Assembly: GCA_031550125.1 (NCBI GenBank)
Contig: JAVBOW010000026.1
Location: 1 to 64,000, forward strand
Source of the DNA: JAVBOW01 sp031550125
Lineage (GTDB): Bacteria > Bacteroidota > Bacteroidia > Bacteroidales > Rikenellaceae
Direction of reading: 5' to 3'
Length of the DNA: 64,000 bases
Shown: one piece after another, positions 17,615 to 27,063 of the stretch
How the letters are laid out: each line of letters begins with the position of its first letter
Position numbering within the stretch: position 1 is the first letter of the stretch
Translations under genes and position numbers: made by a program
The notes under the pieces: model-generated
Told to the model about the DNA's origin: nothing
Database searches by the model: none
The model's input: only the letters and a program-made list of their open reading frames with translations

Positions 17615-18066
17615 CCGACTACCGCAACATAAGCATAAAGAACAAGAAAGCCACGTTCGACTACGAGATCATCGAGACGTGGGTTGCCGGCATAGTGCTG
17701 GTGGGTACCGAGATCAAGTCGTTGCGCCTTGGCAAGGCCTCCATGACGGACTGCTACTGTTATTTCGATCGCGGCGAGCTGTGGATCAGGGGATTGAATA
17801 TATCTGAGTACCACTGGGGTACCTACAACAACCATATGCCGCGACGCGACCGCAAGCTGCTGCTGGAGAAGAAGGAACTCCGCAAGATAGAACGCGCTCT
17901 GCAGGACAAGGGGCTTACGGTGGTCGGACTCAAACTTTTCGTAAACGAGCGCGGCCTGGCCAAGGTGCAGATAGGCCTGGGGCGCGGACGTAAGAATTAC
18001 GACAAGCGCGAGTATATCAAGGAGAAGGATGTCAAGCGCGAGCTGGACCGCATCATAAGGAAATGA
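17611..18066 (+). CDS. smpB: SsrA-binding protein SmpB
   Basis: Partner of tmRNA in rescue of stalled ribosomes. 151 aa: the OB-fold core shows YEIIETWVAGIVLVGTEIKS, and LFVNERGLAKVQIGLGRG, followed by the basic C-terminal tail (KNYDKREYIKEKDVKREL). It sits between dnaG and an exported phosphatase, overlapping both by 4 nt. The tmRNA gene itself is not seen in the window. Confidence 0.97.
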   Translation: MTDYRNISIKNKKATFDYEIIETWVAGIVLVGTEIKSLRLGKASMTDCYCYFDRGELWIRGLNISEYHWGTYNNHMPRRDRKLLLEKKELRKIERALQDKGLTVVGLKLFVNERGLAKVQIGLGRGRKNYDKREYIKEKDVKRELDRIIRK

Positions 18067-18662
18067 CCGTGCGCGCCCTGCTTCTGAATATCTGCCTCGT
18101 ATTGATCTTGTCTGCGGCCTGCCTGCCGTCGCTGGCGCAGTCGCGCGATCCGGGGTGGGCCGTTCCCGCGCCGTCGTCGCATGTCGACAATCTCTATAAG
18201 GTGGACGAAGGGATCTACCGTTGCGGCCAGCCTTCGAAGGAGGCTTTCCGCGAGCTTTATTCCATGGGTGTGCGCGAGATACTCAACCTGCGCAACCATC
18301 ATAGCGACATTCGCGAGGCGCGGGGGTCGGGCCTTGTGCTGCACCGCATAAGGATGAATGCGGGCGATTCCGAAACAGCTAAATATATCGAGGCCCTGCG
18401 CATCATCCGCGACCGCCGCGGCCCGATAGCCATTCATTGCTGGCACGGCTCCGACCGTACGGGAATAGTCGTTGCGCTCTATCGCATGGCGTTCCAGGGT
18501 TGGCCCAGGGAAAAGGCCCTCGACGAATTCGTTAACGGCGGATACGGCTACCACTCCTACTACCGCAACCTGAAAACGTATATTATGGAGGCCGACGTTG
18601 ACGCCATCCGCACAGCACTTGGGAACGCAGGGGCGAACCGTGCGTATCAGGCAGATAATTGA
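18063..18662 (+). CDS. Exported dual-specificity/tyrosine phosphatase
   Basis: 199 aa. A signal peptide (about 1-25, ending LPSLAQS) is followed by a cysteine-phosphatase domain with the loop HCWHGSDRTG, in which C126 is the nucleophile and R132 binds phosphate. The Asp general acid is probably in the segment before residue 125. The enzyme would act in the periplasm or at the surface. It is tied to smpB by a 4-nt overlap, an odd partner for replication and translation genes. Substrates could be phosphotyrosine, phosphoinositides or phosphorylated sugars; the sequence does not decide. Confidence 0.85.
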   Translation: MTVRALLLNICLVLILSAACLPSLAQSRDPGWAVPAPSSHVDNLYKVDEGIYRCGQPSKEAFRELYSMGVREILNLRNHHSDIREARGSGLVLHRIRMNAGDSETAKYIEALRIIRDRRGPIAIHCWHGSDRTGIVVALYRMAFQGWPREKALDEFVNGGYGYHSYYRNLKTYIMEADVDAIRTALGNAGANRAYQADN

Positions 18663-18680
18663 GACTGCCCATAAAAACGC

Positions 18681-18708
18681 GGCGCCCGCTACCGAAGTAG
18701 CGGGCGCC
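18681..18708. terminator. Bidirectional terminator hairpin
   Basis: A perfect 12-bp stem (18681-18692 with 18697-18708) with a CGAA loop between two convergent genes; it can serve both. Confidence 0.75.
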
Positions 18709-18728
18709 TGTCGTTTACTGTCGGCGTT

Positions 18729-20045
18729 TTAGCACTTGACCGTCTTTTTGATGTAGCCGTAGTGCGATCCGAAACGCCCGAAAGCCTCCTGCTCCAGCGC
18801 TTCGCGGTGGTTGGGATGGGCTACGCTGATTATCAGGCGGGCGCGCTCCTGGAGCGTCTTGCCGTAGAGGTTCACCGCGCCGTGTTCCGTTACGAACCAA
18901 TGTATGTGTGCGCGCGTAGTCACAACGCCGGCCCCTGCGGTAAGGGTGTTGGCAATTTTGCTTATTCCCTTGTTGGTCACCGAAGGCATGGCGAGGATGG
19001 CCTTGCCTCCCTCGGAGCGCGATGCGCCATATATGAAATCCACCTGGCCGCCTACGCCCGAGTAGAACGTTGTGCCGAGCGAGTCGGCGCACACCTGTCC
19101 GGTCAGATCTACCTGCAGGGCCGAGTTGATGGCCGTCACCCTGGGGTTTTTGGCTATTATGAAGGGGTCGTTGGTGTACGCCACGTCCATCATGGCCACC
19201 CCGGGATTGTTGTCGATGAAGTCGTATACCTTTTGCGATCCCATAAGGAACGTCGACACCATTTTGCCTCTGTCGATGGCTTTGTTGCGACCGTTTATCA
19301 CGCCTTTCTCAACGAGGGGCAGCACGCCGTCGGCGAACATTTCGGTGTGTATGCCCAGGTCCTTGTGGTTGCCGAGCTGCGCCAGGACGGCGTTGGGGAT
19401 GGCTCCTATGCCCATCTGGAGACATGCCCCGTCCTCTACCAGCGCGGCGCAGTTCTTGCCTATGGCCGTCTCGATATCGTCGGGCGCGGTGAAGTGGGCC
19501 TCCTCGAGGGGTTGGTCGTCCTCTACGAACACGTCTATGTCGGAAAGGTGTATGAAGGCGTCGCCGAACGAGCGGGGTACGTATTTGTTTATCACCGCTA
19601 TTACGGTGTTGGCGCACTCCACGGCCGCCAGCGTGGCGTCCACCGAGGTGCCGAGCGACACGTAGCCGTGCTTGTCGGGCGAGGATACCTGTATCATCGC
19701 CACGTCGCAGGGGAGCGTACCGGAGCGGTAGAGCTTCTGCGTCTCGCTAAGGAATACGGGGATGTAGTCCGCCGCGCCGCATTGCGTCATCTTGCGTACG
19801 TTGCCGCCCACGAAGAATGAGTCGAGCTGGAAGACGCCTTCGAAACGGGCTTCGGAGTAGGGGGCCGGGCCTTCTGTGTGGAGGTGGTGGATGTGGACGT
19901 GCTGCAATTCGCCCGCTTCGCCCCTCGCGCACATGGCTTTGATTAGGCATTGGGGGGCGCTGGCCACCGAACTGAGATGGACGTGGTCGCCCGATTTGAT
20001 CACCTTGACGGCCTGCTCGGCCGAAACGAATTTTATTACGCTCAT
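18729..20045 (-). CDS. Acetyl-CoA hydrolase/transferase family CoA-transferase
   Basis: 438-aa enzyme of the AcH1/Cat1/4-hydroxybutyrate CoA-transferase family, which moves CoA between acetate and another acid or hydrolyses acetyl-CoA. The active-site Glu is expected in GIHTEMFADG; the C-terminal motif GGQVDFIYGASRSEGGKAI is typical. In an anaerobe this enzyme commonly converts succinyl- or butyryl-CoA with acetate during fermentation. The specific pair is not determined. It diverges from korAB across a 245-nt AT-rich region. Confidence 0.88.
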   Translation of the reverse strand: MSVIKFVSAEQAVKVIKSGDHVHLSSVASAPQCLIKAMCARGEAGELQHVHIHHLHTEGPAPYSEARFEGVFQLDSFFVGGNVRKMTQCGAADYIPVFLSETQKLYRSGTLPCDVAMIQVSSPDKHGYVSLGTSVDATLAAVECANTVIAVINKYVPRSFGDAFIHLSDIDVFVEDDQPLEEAHFTAPDDIETAIGKNCAALVEDGACLQMGIGAIPNAVLAQLGNHKDLGIHTEMFADGVLPLVEKGVINGRNKAIDRGKMVSTFLMGSQKVYDFIDNNPGVAMMDVAYTNDPFIIAKNPRVTAINSALQVDLTGQVCADSLGTTFYSGVGGQVDFIYGASRSEGGKAILAMPSVTNKGISKIANTLTAGAGVVTTRAHIHWFVTEHGAVNLYGKTLQERARLIISVAHPNHREALEQEAFGRFGSHYGYIKKTVKC

Positions 20046-20290
20046 GATATATTTGATTTTGCTGTTCTCCCGATAAAAACCCCCGGACGCCGCCCGGGCC
20101 TCTCCCCGGCGTCATTCCCGCATGCGCTGCCCCGCAGCTTTTTAAGGATGAATAAACGGATTCCCGACGGACAGCAAATGTAATACTTTTTTCGCAGATA
20201 TTTCCATATTGTTTTATTTGTTTAATTTTACACGTTTTTTGATTGCGATAGATAAAAAATTCATAACTTTCGGCAACAATTTTCCCTTTT

Positions 20291-22138
20291 ATGAGTGATA
20301 AGACCTCTTTCCGCCTGCACGACGTCACAGTGCGCTTCTCGGGCGACTCGGGCGACGGCATGCAGCTTACCGGCACGCTTTTCGCCGACGCCGCGGCTTT
20401 CGCCGGCAACGGCATCTCCACTTTCCCCGATTTTCCAGCCGAGATTCGCGCCCCGCAGGGTACTGTGGCCGGCGTTTCCGGCTTCCAGGTGCATATAGGC
20501 GATACCGCGGTGGCCACCCCGGGCGACTATTGCGATGCGCTGGTGGCCATGAATCCCGCGGCGCTCAAGGCCAATGCGCAGTGGCTCAAACCGTCGGCCA
20601 CGATAATTATCGACGCCGACCAATTCAACGCCAAAAGCGTGGAGAAAGCGGGATTCAAAACGGCCGATCCGATGGCCGAACTCGGCCTGGACGGCTACGA
20701 GATAATCCCGGCCCCGATAACGTCAATGACCCGCAAGGCCCTGGAAGAGCTTCCGATAGATGCCAAGTCGGCCGCCAAGTGCAAGAATATGTTCGCCTTG
20801 GGCATATGCTTTTACCTCTACAGCCGTCCGCTGGACCATACCCTGGGATATATAGACCGCAAATTCTCGAAGAAAGATCCGAATATCGCCTCGGCCAACC
20901 GCCTGGCGTTGCAGTCGGGCTATAACTACGCCGCCAACGCCCAGGTTTTCGCCAATACCTACGAGGTGGCCGCGGCCGACCTTCCGAAGGGCGTCTACCG
21001 CAGTATTTCGGGCAACCAGGCCACGGCGTGGGGTTTCATAGCCGCTTCGGAGAAGAGCGGACGCCCTCTCTTCTGCGGCTCCTACCCCATAACTCCCGCG
21101 ACGCCCATACTGGAAGAACTTGCCAAGCGCAAAGACCTGGGAGTAAAGACCCTGCAGGCCGAGGACGAGATAGCCGGCATCTGCACCTCCATAGGCGCGG
21201 CTTTCGCCGGCAACTTCGCCGTTACCACCACTTCCGGCCCTGGTCTGTCGCTCAAGTCCGAGGCTATGGGCCTTGCGGTAATGGCCGAGCTGCCGCTGGT
21301 CGTCGTGGACGTGCAGCGCGGCGGTCCCTCCACGGGACTTCCCACCAAGACGGAACAGAGCGATCTTTATCAGGCCATGTGGGGTCGCAACGGCGAATGC
21401 CCCATGGTGGTCGTGGCCGCCTCCACCCCGTCGGACTGTTTCGACACCGCTTTCCGCTGCGGCAAGATAGCCATGGAACACATGACGCCGGTGCTTATGC
21501 TCACCGACGGTTTCATCGCCAACGGCAGCGAACCGTGGCTCATCCCCGACATAGCGCGCTATCCGCGCATAAAGCCGCCCGTCGTCACCGAGGTTCCCGA
21601 GGGCGGTTTCATGCCCTACAAACGCGATGAAAAACGCCTGGCGCGCTCATGGGCCATGCCCGGAACTCCCGGCCTGGAACACCGTATCGGCGGTTTGGAG
21701 AAGGATTTCCTCAAGGGGAGCGTCTCGCACGATCCGCTGAACCACCAGCGCATGGTGGCCATAAGGGCGGAGAAGGTGGCCCGCGTGGCCGATTTCGTCC
21801 CGCGGCAGACGGTACACGGAAAGCCCAAGGGCAAACTCCTGGTAGTAGGGTGGGGCGGCACTTTCGGTCACCTGCGTACTGCCGTGGGCGAAATGCAGGC
21901 CCAGGGCGATCAGGTGTCGCTGTGCCATATAAGCCATATCAATCCGCTGCCCCACGGCCTCGGGGAGATCTTCGCCCGTTTCGACAGGATAGTGGTATGC
22001 GAACTCAATATGGGTCAGATGGCCTCCTACCTGCGCATGAATTTTCAGGAGTACGAATTCCTGCAATATAATAAAGTACAAGGCCAGCCCTTCACCGTGG
22101 CCGAACTCAAAGAACATTTTTCGACATTGCTGAAATGA
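20291..22138 (+). CDS. korA: 2-oxoacid:ferredoxin oxidoreductase, fused gamma-alpha subunit
   Basis: 615 aa. Residues about 1-200 are the gamma domain (SGDSGDGMQLTGTLFADAA, FPDFPAEIRAPQGT), and about 220-615 the alpha domain carrying the pyrimidine-binding part (CGSYPITPATPILEEL, TTSGPGLSLKSEAMGLAV). With KorB it oxidatively decarboxylates a 2-oxoacid, most likely 2-oxoglutarate, to the acyl-CoA with ferredoxin as electron acceptor. The stop overlaps korB by 4 nt. A separate small ferredoxin subunit, common beside such genes, is not present here. A TAACTTTC box at 20264-20271 may be its -7 element. Confidence 0.93.
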   Translation: MSDKTSFRLHDVTVRFSGDSGDGMQLTGTLFADAAAFAGNGISTFPDFPAEIRAPQGTVAGVSGFQVHIGDTAVATPGDYCDALVAMNPAALKANAQWLKPSATIIIDADQFNAKSVEKAGFKTADPMAELGLDGYEIIPAPITSMTRKALEELPIDAKSAAKCKNMFALGICFYLYSRPLDHTLGYIDRKFSKKDPNIASANRLALQSGYNYAANAQVFANTYEVAAADLPKGVYRSISGNQATAWGFIAASEKSGRPLFCGSYPITPATPILEELAKRKDLGVKTLQAEDEIAGICTSIGAAFAGNFAVTTTSGPGLSLKSEAMGLAVMAELPLVVVDVQRGGPSTGLPTKTEQSDLYQAMWGRNGECPMVVVAASTPSDCFDTAFRCGKIAMEHMTPVLMLTDGFIANGSEPWLIPDIARYPRIKPPVVTEVPEGGFMPYKRDEKRLARSWAMPGTPGLEHRIGGLEKDFLKGSVSHDPLNHQRMVAIRAEKVARVADFVPRQTVHGKPKGKLLVVGWGGTFGHLRTAVGEMQAQGDQVSLCHISHINPLPHGLGEIFARFDRIVVCELNMGQMASYLRMNFQEYEFLQYNKVQGQPFTVAELKEHFSTLLK

Positions 22139-23178
22139 AAAACAACGAATCCAAATACAGCTACACTCCAGGCGATTTCCGCTCCGACCAGGAGGTAAAG
22201 TGGTGTCCCGGCTGCGGCGACCACGCCATACTCAGCTCCGTGGCCAAGGCGCTGCCCGAGGTGTCGCGCCGCCTGGGTTACCGCCACGACCGCTATACTT
22301 TCGTTTCGGGCATAGGCTGCTCGTCGCGTTTCCCCTACTATCTCAACACCTACGGCTTCCACGGCATCCACGGGCGCGCCGCGGCCATAGCCACCGGCGT
22401 CAAGGTCGCCAATCCGAAATTGACGGTGTGGGTCCCCACGGGCGACGGCGATTCGCTGGCCATAGGCGGCAACCACTTCATCCACGCCGTGCGCCGCAAT
22501 ATAGACATCAATATAATGCTGTTCAATAACGAGATATACGGCCTCACCAAAGGCCAGTACTCGCCCACTTCCGTGCGCGGAAAGGTTACCAAGACGTCGC
22601 CCTACGGCACCATAGAACACCCCTTCAACCCGGGCGAGCTGGTTCTGGGCGCACGCGGCACGTTCTTCGCCCGCTCCATCGACACCGAAATGGAGCTGAC
22701 CAAGGAGTGTCTGGTGCAGTCGGCCTGCCACGACGGCGCGGCGGTAACTGAGATATTGCAGAACTGCGTAATATTCAACGATAAAACCTTCTCGAAGTTT
22801 GCCGCCGACAAGGATACCCGCGCCGAGAACACCATAGTGCTGCGCCACGGCCAGAAGATGATATTCGGGGCCAACCGCGACAAGGGCCTGGTGCAGATAG
22901 GCATGAAGCTGATGGTGGTCAGAATAGGCGAGGGAGGCGTTACCGAGGACGACATCCTTGTACACAACGCCCACGAACCCAATCCGGGCGTACACATGAT
23001 GCTGGTCAATATGCGTTATCCCAACTATCCCGTTGCGCTAGGGGTCATACGCGCTGTACCCGACCAGACCTACGACGACGAGGTGCGCGACCAGGTGATC
23101 CGCGTCCGCAAGAACGAAAAGGAGATAACCTGCGTCGACGACCTGCTGCACAGCGGCCAGACCTGGGAGGTAAAGTAA
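22135..23178 (+). CDS. korB: 2-oxoacid:ferredoxin oxidoreductase, beta subunit
   Basis: 347-aa thiamine-diphosphate-binding subunit. CPGCGDHAIL and the TPP motif GDGDSLAIGGNHF with downstream NNEIYGLTKGQYSPT are clear, as is GIGCSSRFPYY. It contributes the TPP site and a 4Fe-4S cluster to the KorAB enzyme. The KorA/KorB organisation fits 2-oxoglutarate better than pyruvate, but substrate is inferred from subfamily resemblance only. A very strong hairpin follows the gene. Confidence 0.94.
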   Translation: MKNNESKYSYTPGDFRSDQEVKWCPGCGDHAILSSVAKALPEVSRRLGYRHDRYTFVSGIGCSSRFPYYLNTYGFHGIHGRAAAIATGVKVANPKLTVWVPTGDGDSLAIGGNHFIHAVRRNIDINIMLFNNEIYGLTKGQYSPTSVRGKVTKTSPYGTIEHPFNPGELVLGARGTFFARSIDTEMELTKECLVQSACHDGAAVTEILQNCVIFNDKTFSKFAADKDTRAENTIVLRHGQKMIFGANRDKGLVQIGMKLMVVRIGEGGVTEDDILVHNAHEPNPGVHMMLVNMRYPNYPVALGVIRAVPDQTYDDEVRDQVIRVRKNEKEITCVDDLLHSGQTWEVK

Positions 23179-23270
23179 CGTATTATATCCTGCTTGACGG
23201 TCGAGTTACCTGATCCCGGATACTGACGCCGGGTCCGGATGCCGATCCGGCGCTGTTAAGGCGGGTGCGA

Positions 23271-23310
23271 TAACGCGTAAGGGCGTCCCGAGGGACGCCC
23301 TTACGCGTTA
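23271..23310. terminator. Strong bidirectional terminator hairpin
   Basis: An 18-bp perfect stem (23271-23288 with 23293-23310) with a CGAG loop, between convergent korB and the GH2-like gene. A second, imperfect GC-rich inverted repeat lies just before it (about 23227-23252). Confidence 0.85.
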
Positions 23311-23323
23311 TAGTGGCTGGCAG

Positions 23324-24676
23324 CTATTTCTCCCTGAAAGTCACTTTCCCGTCAGGCGCTACGTCGGCGTCGGTGTTCCATTGTTTACCCGCGTAGGGGT
23401 ATATCACGGGACGCGGATCGTTCATCGCCTTGAGCGCCATGTAGCTGTCGTACAGGTTCATTCCGTTCTGCGCCGGGCCGGCTATCGAGAACATGACGAC
23501 CGAGGGGTGCAGCTTGGAGGTGTGGTAGTTGATCATCTGGCGGTCCACGTAAGCCTCCTTCCAGCGGGGGGTGTTAGACGGGTTGTTGCCGTCTGTCGCC
23601 AGGTGGGTGTCTATGGCGGCCTGTGGACACAGGTAGACGCCCATACGGTCGCAGGCGTCCAGCAGGTCGTCCTTCAGGCAACCTCCTGCGGCCAGCTTGA
23701 TGACATTCGCCCCTTTGGCCCGCAGCGCGGCTATCGAGGCCATGTCGGCTGGCGTGTCGCCCGTGGGTATGAAGTCGGCCAGGACGAGCTGTTGCTTGAC
23801 GCCGTTTACGGCCATCTCCCCGCTCCATGTGTTTATGTTGCGGAATCCCACGTTTACGGCTACGAATTCGGCGTCGCGTCCCTCGAAGCGGGTTCTGACC
23901 ACAAGGGTGTAGAGGTTTGCGCCCTCAGGCCCCCATGTCAGGGCCTGCGGTGCCTGCATCATGAAACGCAGGGTGTCCTCGCCGCGCATGGCGAATTGCG
24001 CGTCGCGCGTTCCGGCCCCGGCTATCTTGCCGTCGGGGGCAAGCAGGTGGAAGCTTACGGTCACTTTTTTGTCGTTCAGCAGATGGCTCTTGACCACCGC
24101 GCCTACGGCCAGGACGCCGCTGCCGTCCGGCCCTACTGAGGCGTCTACGATAATGTCGCGCACCCTTATGCGGGGCTGCGAGAACATGGTTACGCCCAAC
24201 AGAGGTTTGGCCTGCTCGGGAAAATCCTCCAGGCGGCAAACCTCCGAGTGGGTGAACACCTTTAATTCAAGGTCGTTGAAACCCTCCTTGGAGAAGCGCG
24301 TAACGTCGAATTCGCTCGGTGTGCATCCCGATTGGGTATAGCCTACGTACTGGCCGTTCATGCGCAGCTCGTAAGGCCCCAGGGCATAGGGTATGCGCAG
24401 GAAATTCTGGCGGTCGATCCATGCGAAGGGTATTTTGTAACGGGTTTTGTAGACCACGTATTCGGGCCATATCTCGGTTACCCACTCCAGCTCCACCGGT
24501 CGTGTGAACGGCGAATCGCCCTGTGCCAGCGCCGCCTCGGCCGTGGGATAGCCCACCAGCAGGGTACGCGGCAGTTCCTTGTTTTGCCCTGTCACCGCGG
24601 CGTCGCGCCACACGTCCTGCGCCGAGACGCCCGACAGTGCGGCGGTAAGTATTATGGAAGCGATCAATGTTTTCAT
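23324..24676 (-). CDS. Secreted GH2-like protein lacking catalytic residues
   Basis: 450 aa with a signal peptide (about 1-19, ending LSGVSAQ). The layout copies glycoside hydrolase family 2: a jelly-roll sugar-binding domain (about 50-170, with RIPYALGPYELRMNGQYVGY), an immunoglobulin-like domain (about 170-285) and the start of a TIM barrel (about 290-440). In true family members the acid/base Glu lies in an SxGNES-type motif after HPSV; here that place reads SIAGPAQNG (residues 397-405) without Glu, and the protein ends before the nucleophile region. It is therefore probably a binding or scaffold protein, not an enzyme. It follows maeB by 11 nt in the same direction. Confidence 0.75.
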   Translation of the reverse strand: MKTLIASIILTAALSGVSAQDVWRDAAVTGQNKELPRTLLVGYPTAEAALAQGDSPFTRPVELEWVTEIWPEYVVYKTRYKIPFAWIDRQNFLRIPYALGPYELRMNGQYVGYTQSGCTPSEFDVTRFSKEGFNDLELKVFTHSEVCRLEDFPEQAKPLLGVTMFSQPRIRVRDIIVDASVGPDGSGVLAVGAVVKSHLLNDKKVTVSFHLLAPDGKIAGAGTRDAQFAMRGEDTLRFMMQAPQALTWGPEGANLYTLVVRTRFEGRDAEFVAVNVGFRNINTWSGEMAVNGVKQQLVLADFIPTGDTPADMASIAALRAKGANVIKLAAGGCLKDDLLDACDRMGVYLCPQAAIDTHLATDGNNPSNTPRWKEAYVDRQMINYHTSKLHPSVVMFSIAGPAQNGMNLYDSYMALKAMNDPRPVIYPYAGKQWNTDADVAPDGKVTFREK

Positions 24677-24687
24677 ATCCGGCTTGT

Positions 24688-26967
24688 TTATTGGTTTATA
24701 TCCGCCTGGTTGGCCAGCGCCACGGTGGCCAGGTTGACCAGTGAGCGGATAGACGAGGTTTCTGCTATCAGGTGTACTCCGGCTTGCAGCCCCATGAGTA
24801 TGGGACCTGTTATTTCCGCTCCGCCGAGCCTCTCCACCATCTTGTACGATATATTGGCGGCCGACAGGTTGGGGAAGATGAAGGTGTTCACTTCGCGTCC
24901 GCCGAGTTTATTGAACGGGTAGTTCTCCGCCCTCACGGCGGCGTCGAGGGCAATGTCTGCTTTCATTTCGCCGTCCACGAGTATGTCTGGATACTGGTCG
25001 TGCAGCATTTGCACTGCCCGGGCCACGGTGAGCGCCTCCCGCTCGGTGTCGGTGCCGAAGTTGGAGTGCGAAAGCATGGCTATCACCGGTTCCTTGCCGA
25101 ACCGGCGTACGGTCGACGCGGCCATGCGGGCTATGTCCACCAGCTGCTCGGCCGAGGGCGACGGGTTGACGGCCATGTCGGCGAAGAATATAGGTCCCTT
25201 GCGGGTGGACACTATCACCATCGAGGCCAGCGTCTGCTGTTTGGAGGCGGTGAATATGTCGCTTACTGGGATAAGGTCGCGCGTGTAGCGGCGGCTGTAG
25301 CCCAGCAGGGCGGCGTCGGCGTCGCCCGCCGCCACCATCATCGGCACGAACCAGTTGCGCTGCATGGCGTATTTGCGCGCCTCGGTGAGGCTCATTCCGT
25401 TGCGCCCCAGGCGCGTGTGCAGCATCGCGGCGTATCTTTCCCTCTGCTGGGCGAGTTCGTCGCTGCGGAAATCCACTATCTCGATGCCCGCCAGATCCAC
25501 GTTGTTGGCCTGGGCCAGTTCGTGTATCCTTTTTTTCCCTCCGATCAGTATGGGGTAGGCCAGGTGGTCGGCCACGAGGTGCGCAGCGGCCTGTATCCAG
25601 CGCAGTTTGGTACCCTCGCTGAGTACTATGCGGCGGCGCGGGGCGTTTACCGCCTTGGTGCGCAGCGCCCTGAGGAGTTTGTCGCCGCGTCCCATGCGCC
25701 CTTCCAACTCAAACCGGTAGGCGTCCCAGTCGTCTATCGTCTTGCGCGCCACGCCCGACTCTATGGCCGCTTTGGCCACGGCCGAAGCCACGTGCGTTAT
25801 CAGCCTGGGGTCTACCGGCTTGGGTATGAGGTATTCCCTTCCGAAGGTTATTCGTTCGCCGTTGTATGCGGCCTTCACTATGTCGGGTACGGGTTCTTTC
25901 GTCAGGGCGGCCAGCGCCCTTACCGCGGCCACCTTCATCTGTTCGTTGATAGTCGTGGCCCGCACGTCGAGCGCCCCGCGGAAGATGTATGGGAAGCCCA
26001 GCACGTTGTTCACCTGGTTGGGGTAGTCGCTGCGGCCGGTGGCGTACACTATATCCGGACGCGAGGCCATGGCCTCCTCGTAGGATATTTCGGGGTTGGG
26101 GTTCGCCAGTGCGAAGACGATGGGATCGGCCGCCATGGAGCGCACCATGTCCTGCGTGAGCGTGTCGGCGACCGACAGTCCGAGGAAGAGGTCGGCCCCG
26201 GCCAGAGCCTCCTCTACCCCCGCCAGTTGCCTTTCTGTGGCGAACTCGCGCTTGGTTTTGTTAAGGTCTGTGCGCGAGGTGCTGATAACGCCCTTGCTGT
26301 CGCACATAACTATGTTCTCGCGGCGCACGCCGAGGGCGATGTAGAGTTTCGAACACGATATGGCCGCCGCCCCTGCTCCGTTAACCACTACCTTTATCTC
26401 GCCTATATTCTTGCCTACTATTTCCAGTGCGTTGAGCATGGCCGCCGCCGATATTATGGCCGTGCCGTGCTGATCGTCGTGCATGACGGGTATGTTGAGT
26501 TCGGCCTTCAGCCTCTCCTCTATCTCGAAACACTCGGGGGCCTTGATGTCTTCGAGGTTTATGCCGCCGAATGTGGGCGAAATGTTCTTTACGGTCTGGA
26601 TAAACGCCTCGGTATCGGTGGCGTCCACCTCGATATCGAATACGTCTATGTCGGCGAAGGTTTTGAACAGCAGTCCCTTGCCTTCCATTACGGGTTTGCC
26701 GGCCTGCGCGCCTATGTTGCCCAGGCCCAGCACCGCCGTGCCGTTGGATATTACTGCCACCAGGTTGCCTTTGGCGGTGTACAGGTAGGCGTCCTCGGGA
26801 TTCTTCTCTATTTCCAGGCACGGCTCGGCCACGCCGGGCGAGTAGGCGAGCGAAAGGTCGCGCTGCGAGCTGTACGGTTTGGTGGGGACCACCTCTATTT
26901 TGCCGGGACGCCCCTCGGCGTGGTAACGCAGAGCCTCTTCGCGGCGGTTTTTGGAGTTAGACGACAT
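24688..26967 (-). CDS. maeB: NADP-dependent malic enzyme with phosphotransacetylase-like domain
   Basis: 759 aa, the same length as E. coli MaeB. The N-terminal malic enzyme part (about 1-425) shows YSPGVAEPC, the nucleotide region GLGNIGAQAGKPVMEGKG and VMHDDQHGTAII. The C-terminal part (about 430-759) resembles phosphotransacetylase and in MaeB is regulatory, sensing acetyl-CoA. It decarboxylates malate to pyruvate with NADP reduction. The ATG at 26967 is chosen because it opens the family N-terminus; upstream in-frame codons are unrelated. A TATCTTTA box on the minus strand (27019-27026) could be its promoter. Confidence 0.95.
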   Translation of the reverse strand: MSSNSKNRREEALRYHAEGRPGKIEVVPTKPYSSQRDLSLAYSPGVAEPCLEIEKNPEDAYLYTAKGNLVAVISNGTAVLGLGNIGAQAGKPVMEGKGLLFKTFADIDVFDIEVDATDTEAFIQTVKNISPTFGGINLEDIKAPECFEIEERLKAELNIPVMHDDQHGTAIISAAAMLNALEIVGKNIGEIKVVVNGAGAAAISCSKLYIALGVRRENIVMCDSKGVISTSRTDLNKTKREFATERQLAGVEEALAGADLFLGLSVADTLTQDMVRSMAADPIVFALANPNPEISYEEAMASRPDIVYATGRSDYPNQVNNVLGFPYIFRGALDVRATTINEQMKVAAVRALAALTKEPVPDIVKAAYNGERITFGREYLIPKPVDPRLITHVASAVAKAAIESGVARKTIDDWDAYRFELEGRMGRGDKLLRALRTKAVNAPRRRIVLSEGTKLRWIQAAAHLVADHLAYPILIGGKKRIHELAQANNVDLAGIEIVDFRSDELAQQRERYAAMLHTRLGRNGMSLTEARKYAMQRNWFVPMMVAAGDADAALLGYSRRYTRDLIPVSDIFTASKQQTLASMVIVSTRKGPIFFADMAVNPSPSAEQLVDIARMAASTVRRFGKEPVIAMLSHSNFGTDTEREALTVARAVQMLHDQYPDILVDGEMKADIALDAAVRAENYPFNKLGGREVNTFIFPNLSAANISYKMVERLGGAEITGPILMGLQAGVHLIAETSSIRSLVNLATVALANQADINQ

Positions 26968-27063
26968 TCTATATCTTTTTATATCTTTGTACGGTAAGTT
27001 GTCCTGGAAAATTTGGGATAAAGATACGCATTTTGCACGACTATCCCATTTAAAAAAACTTAA

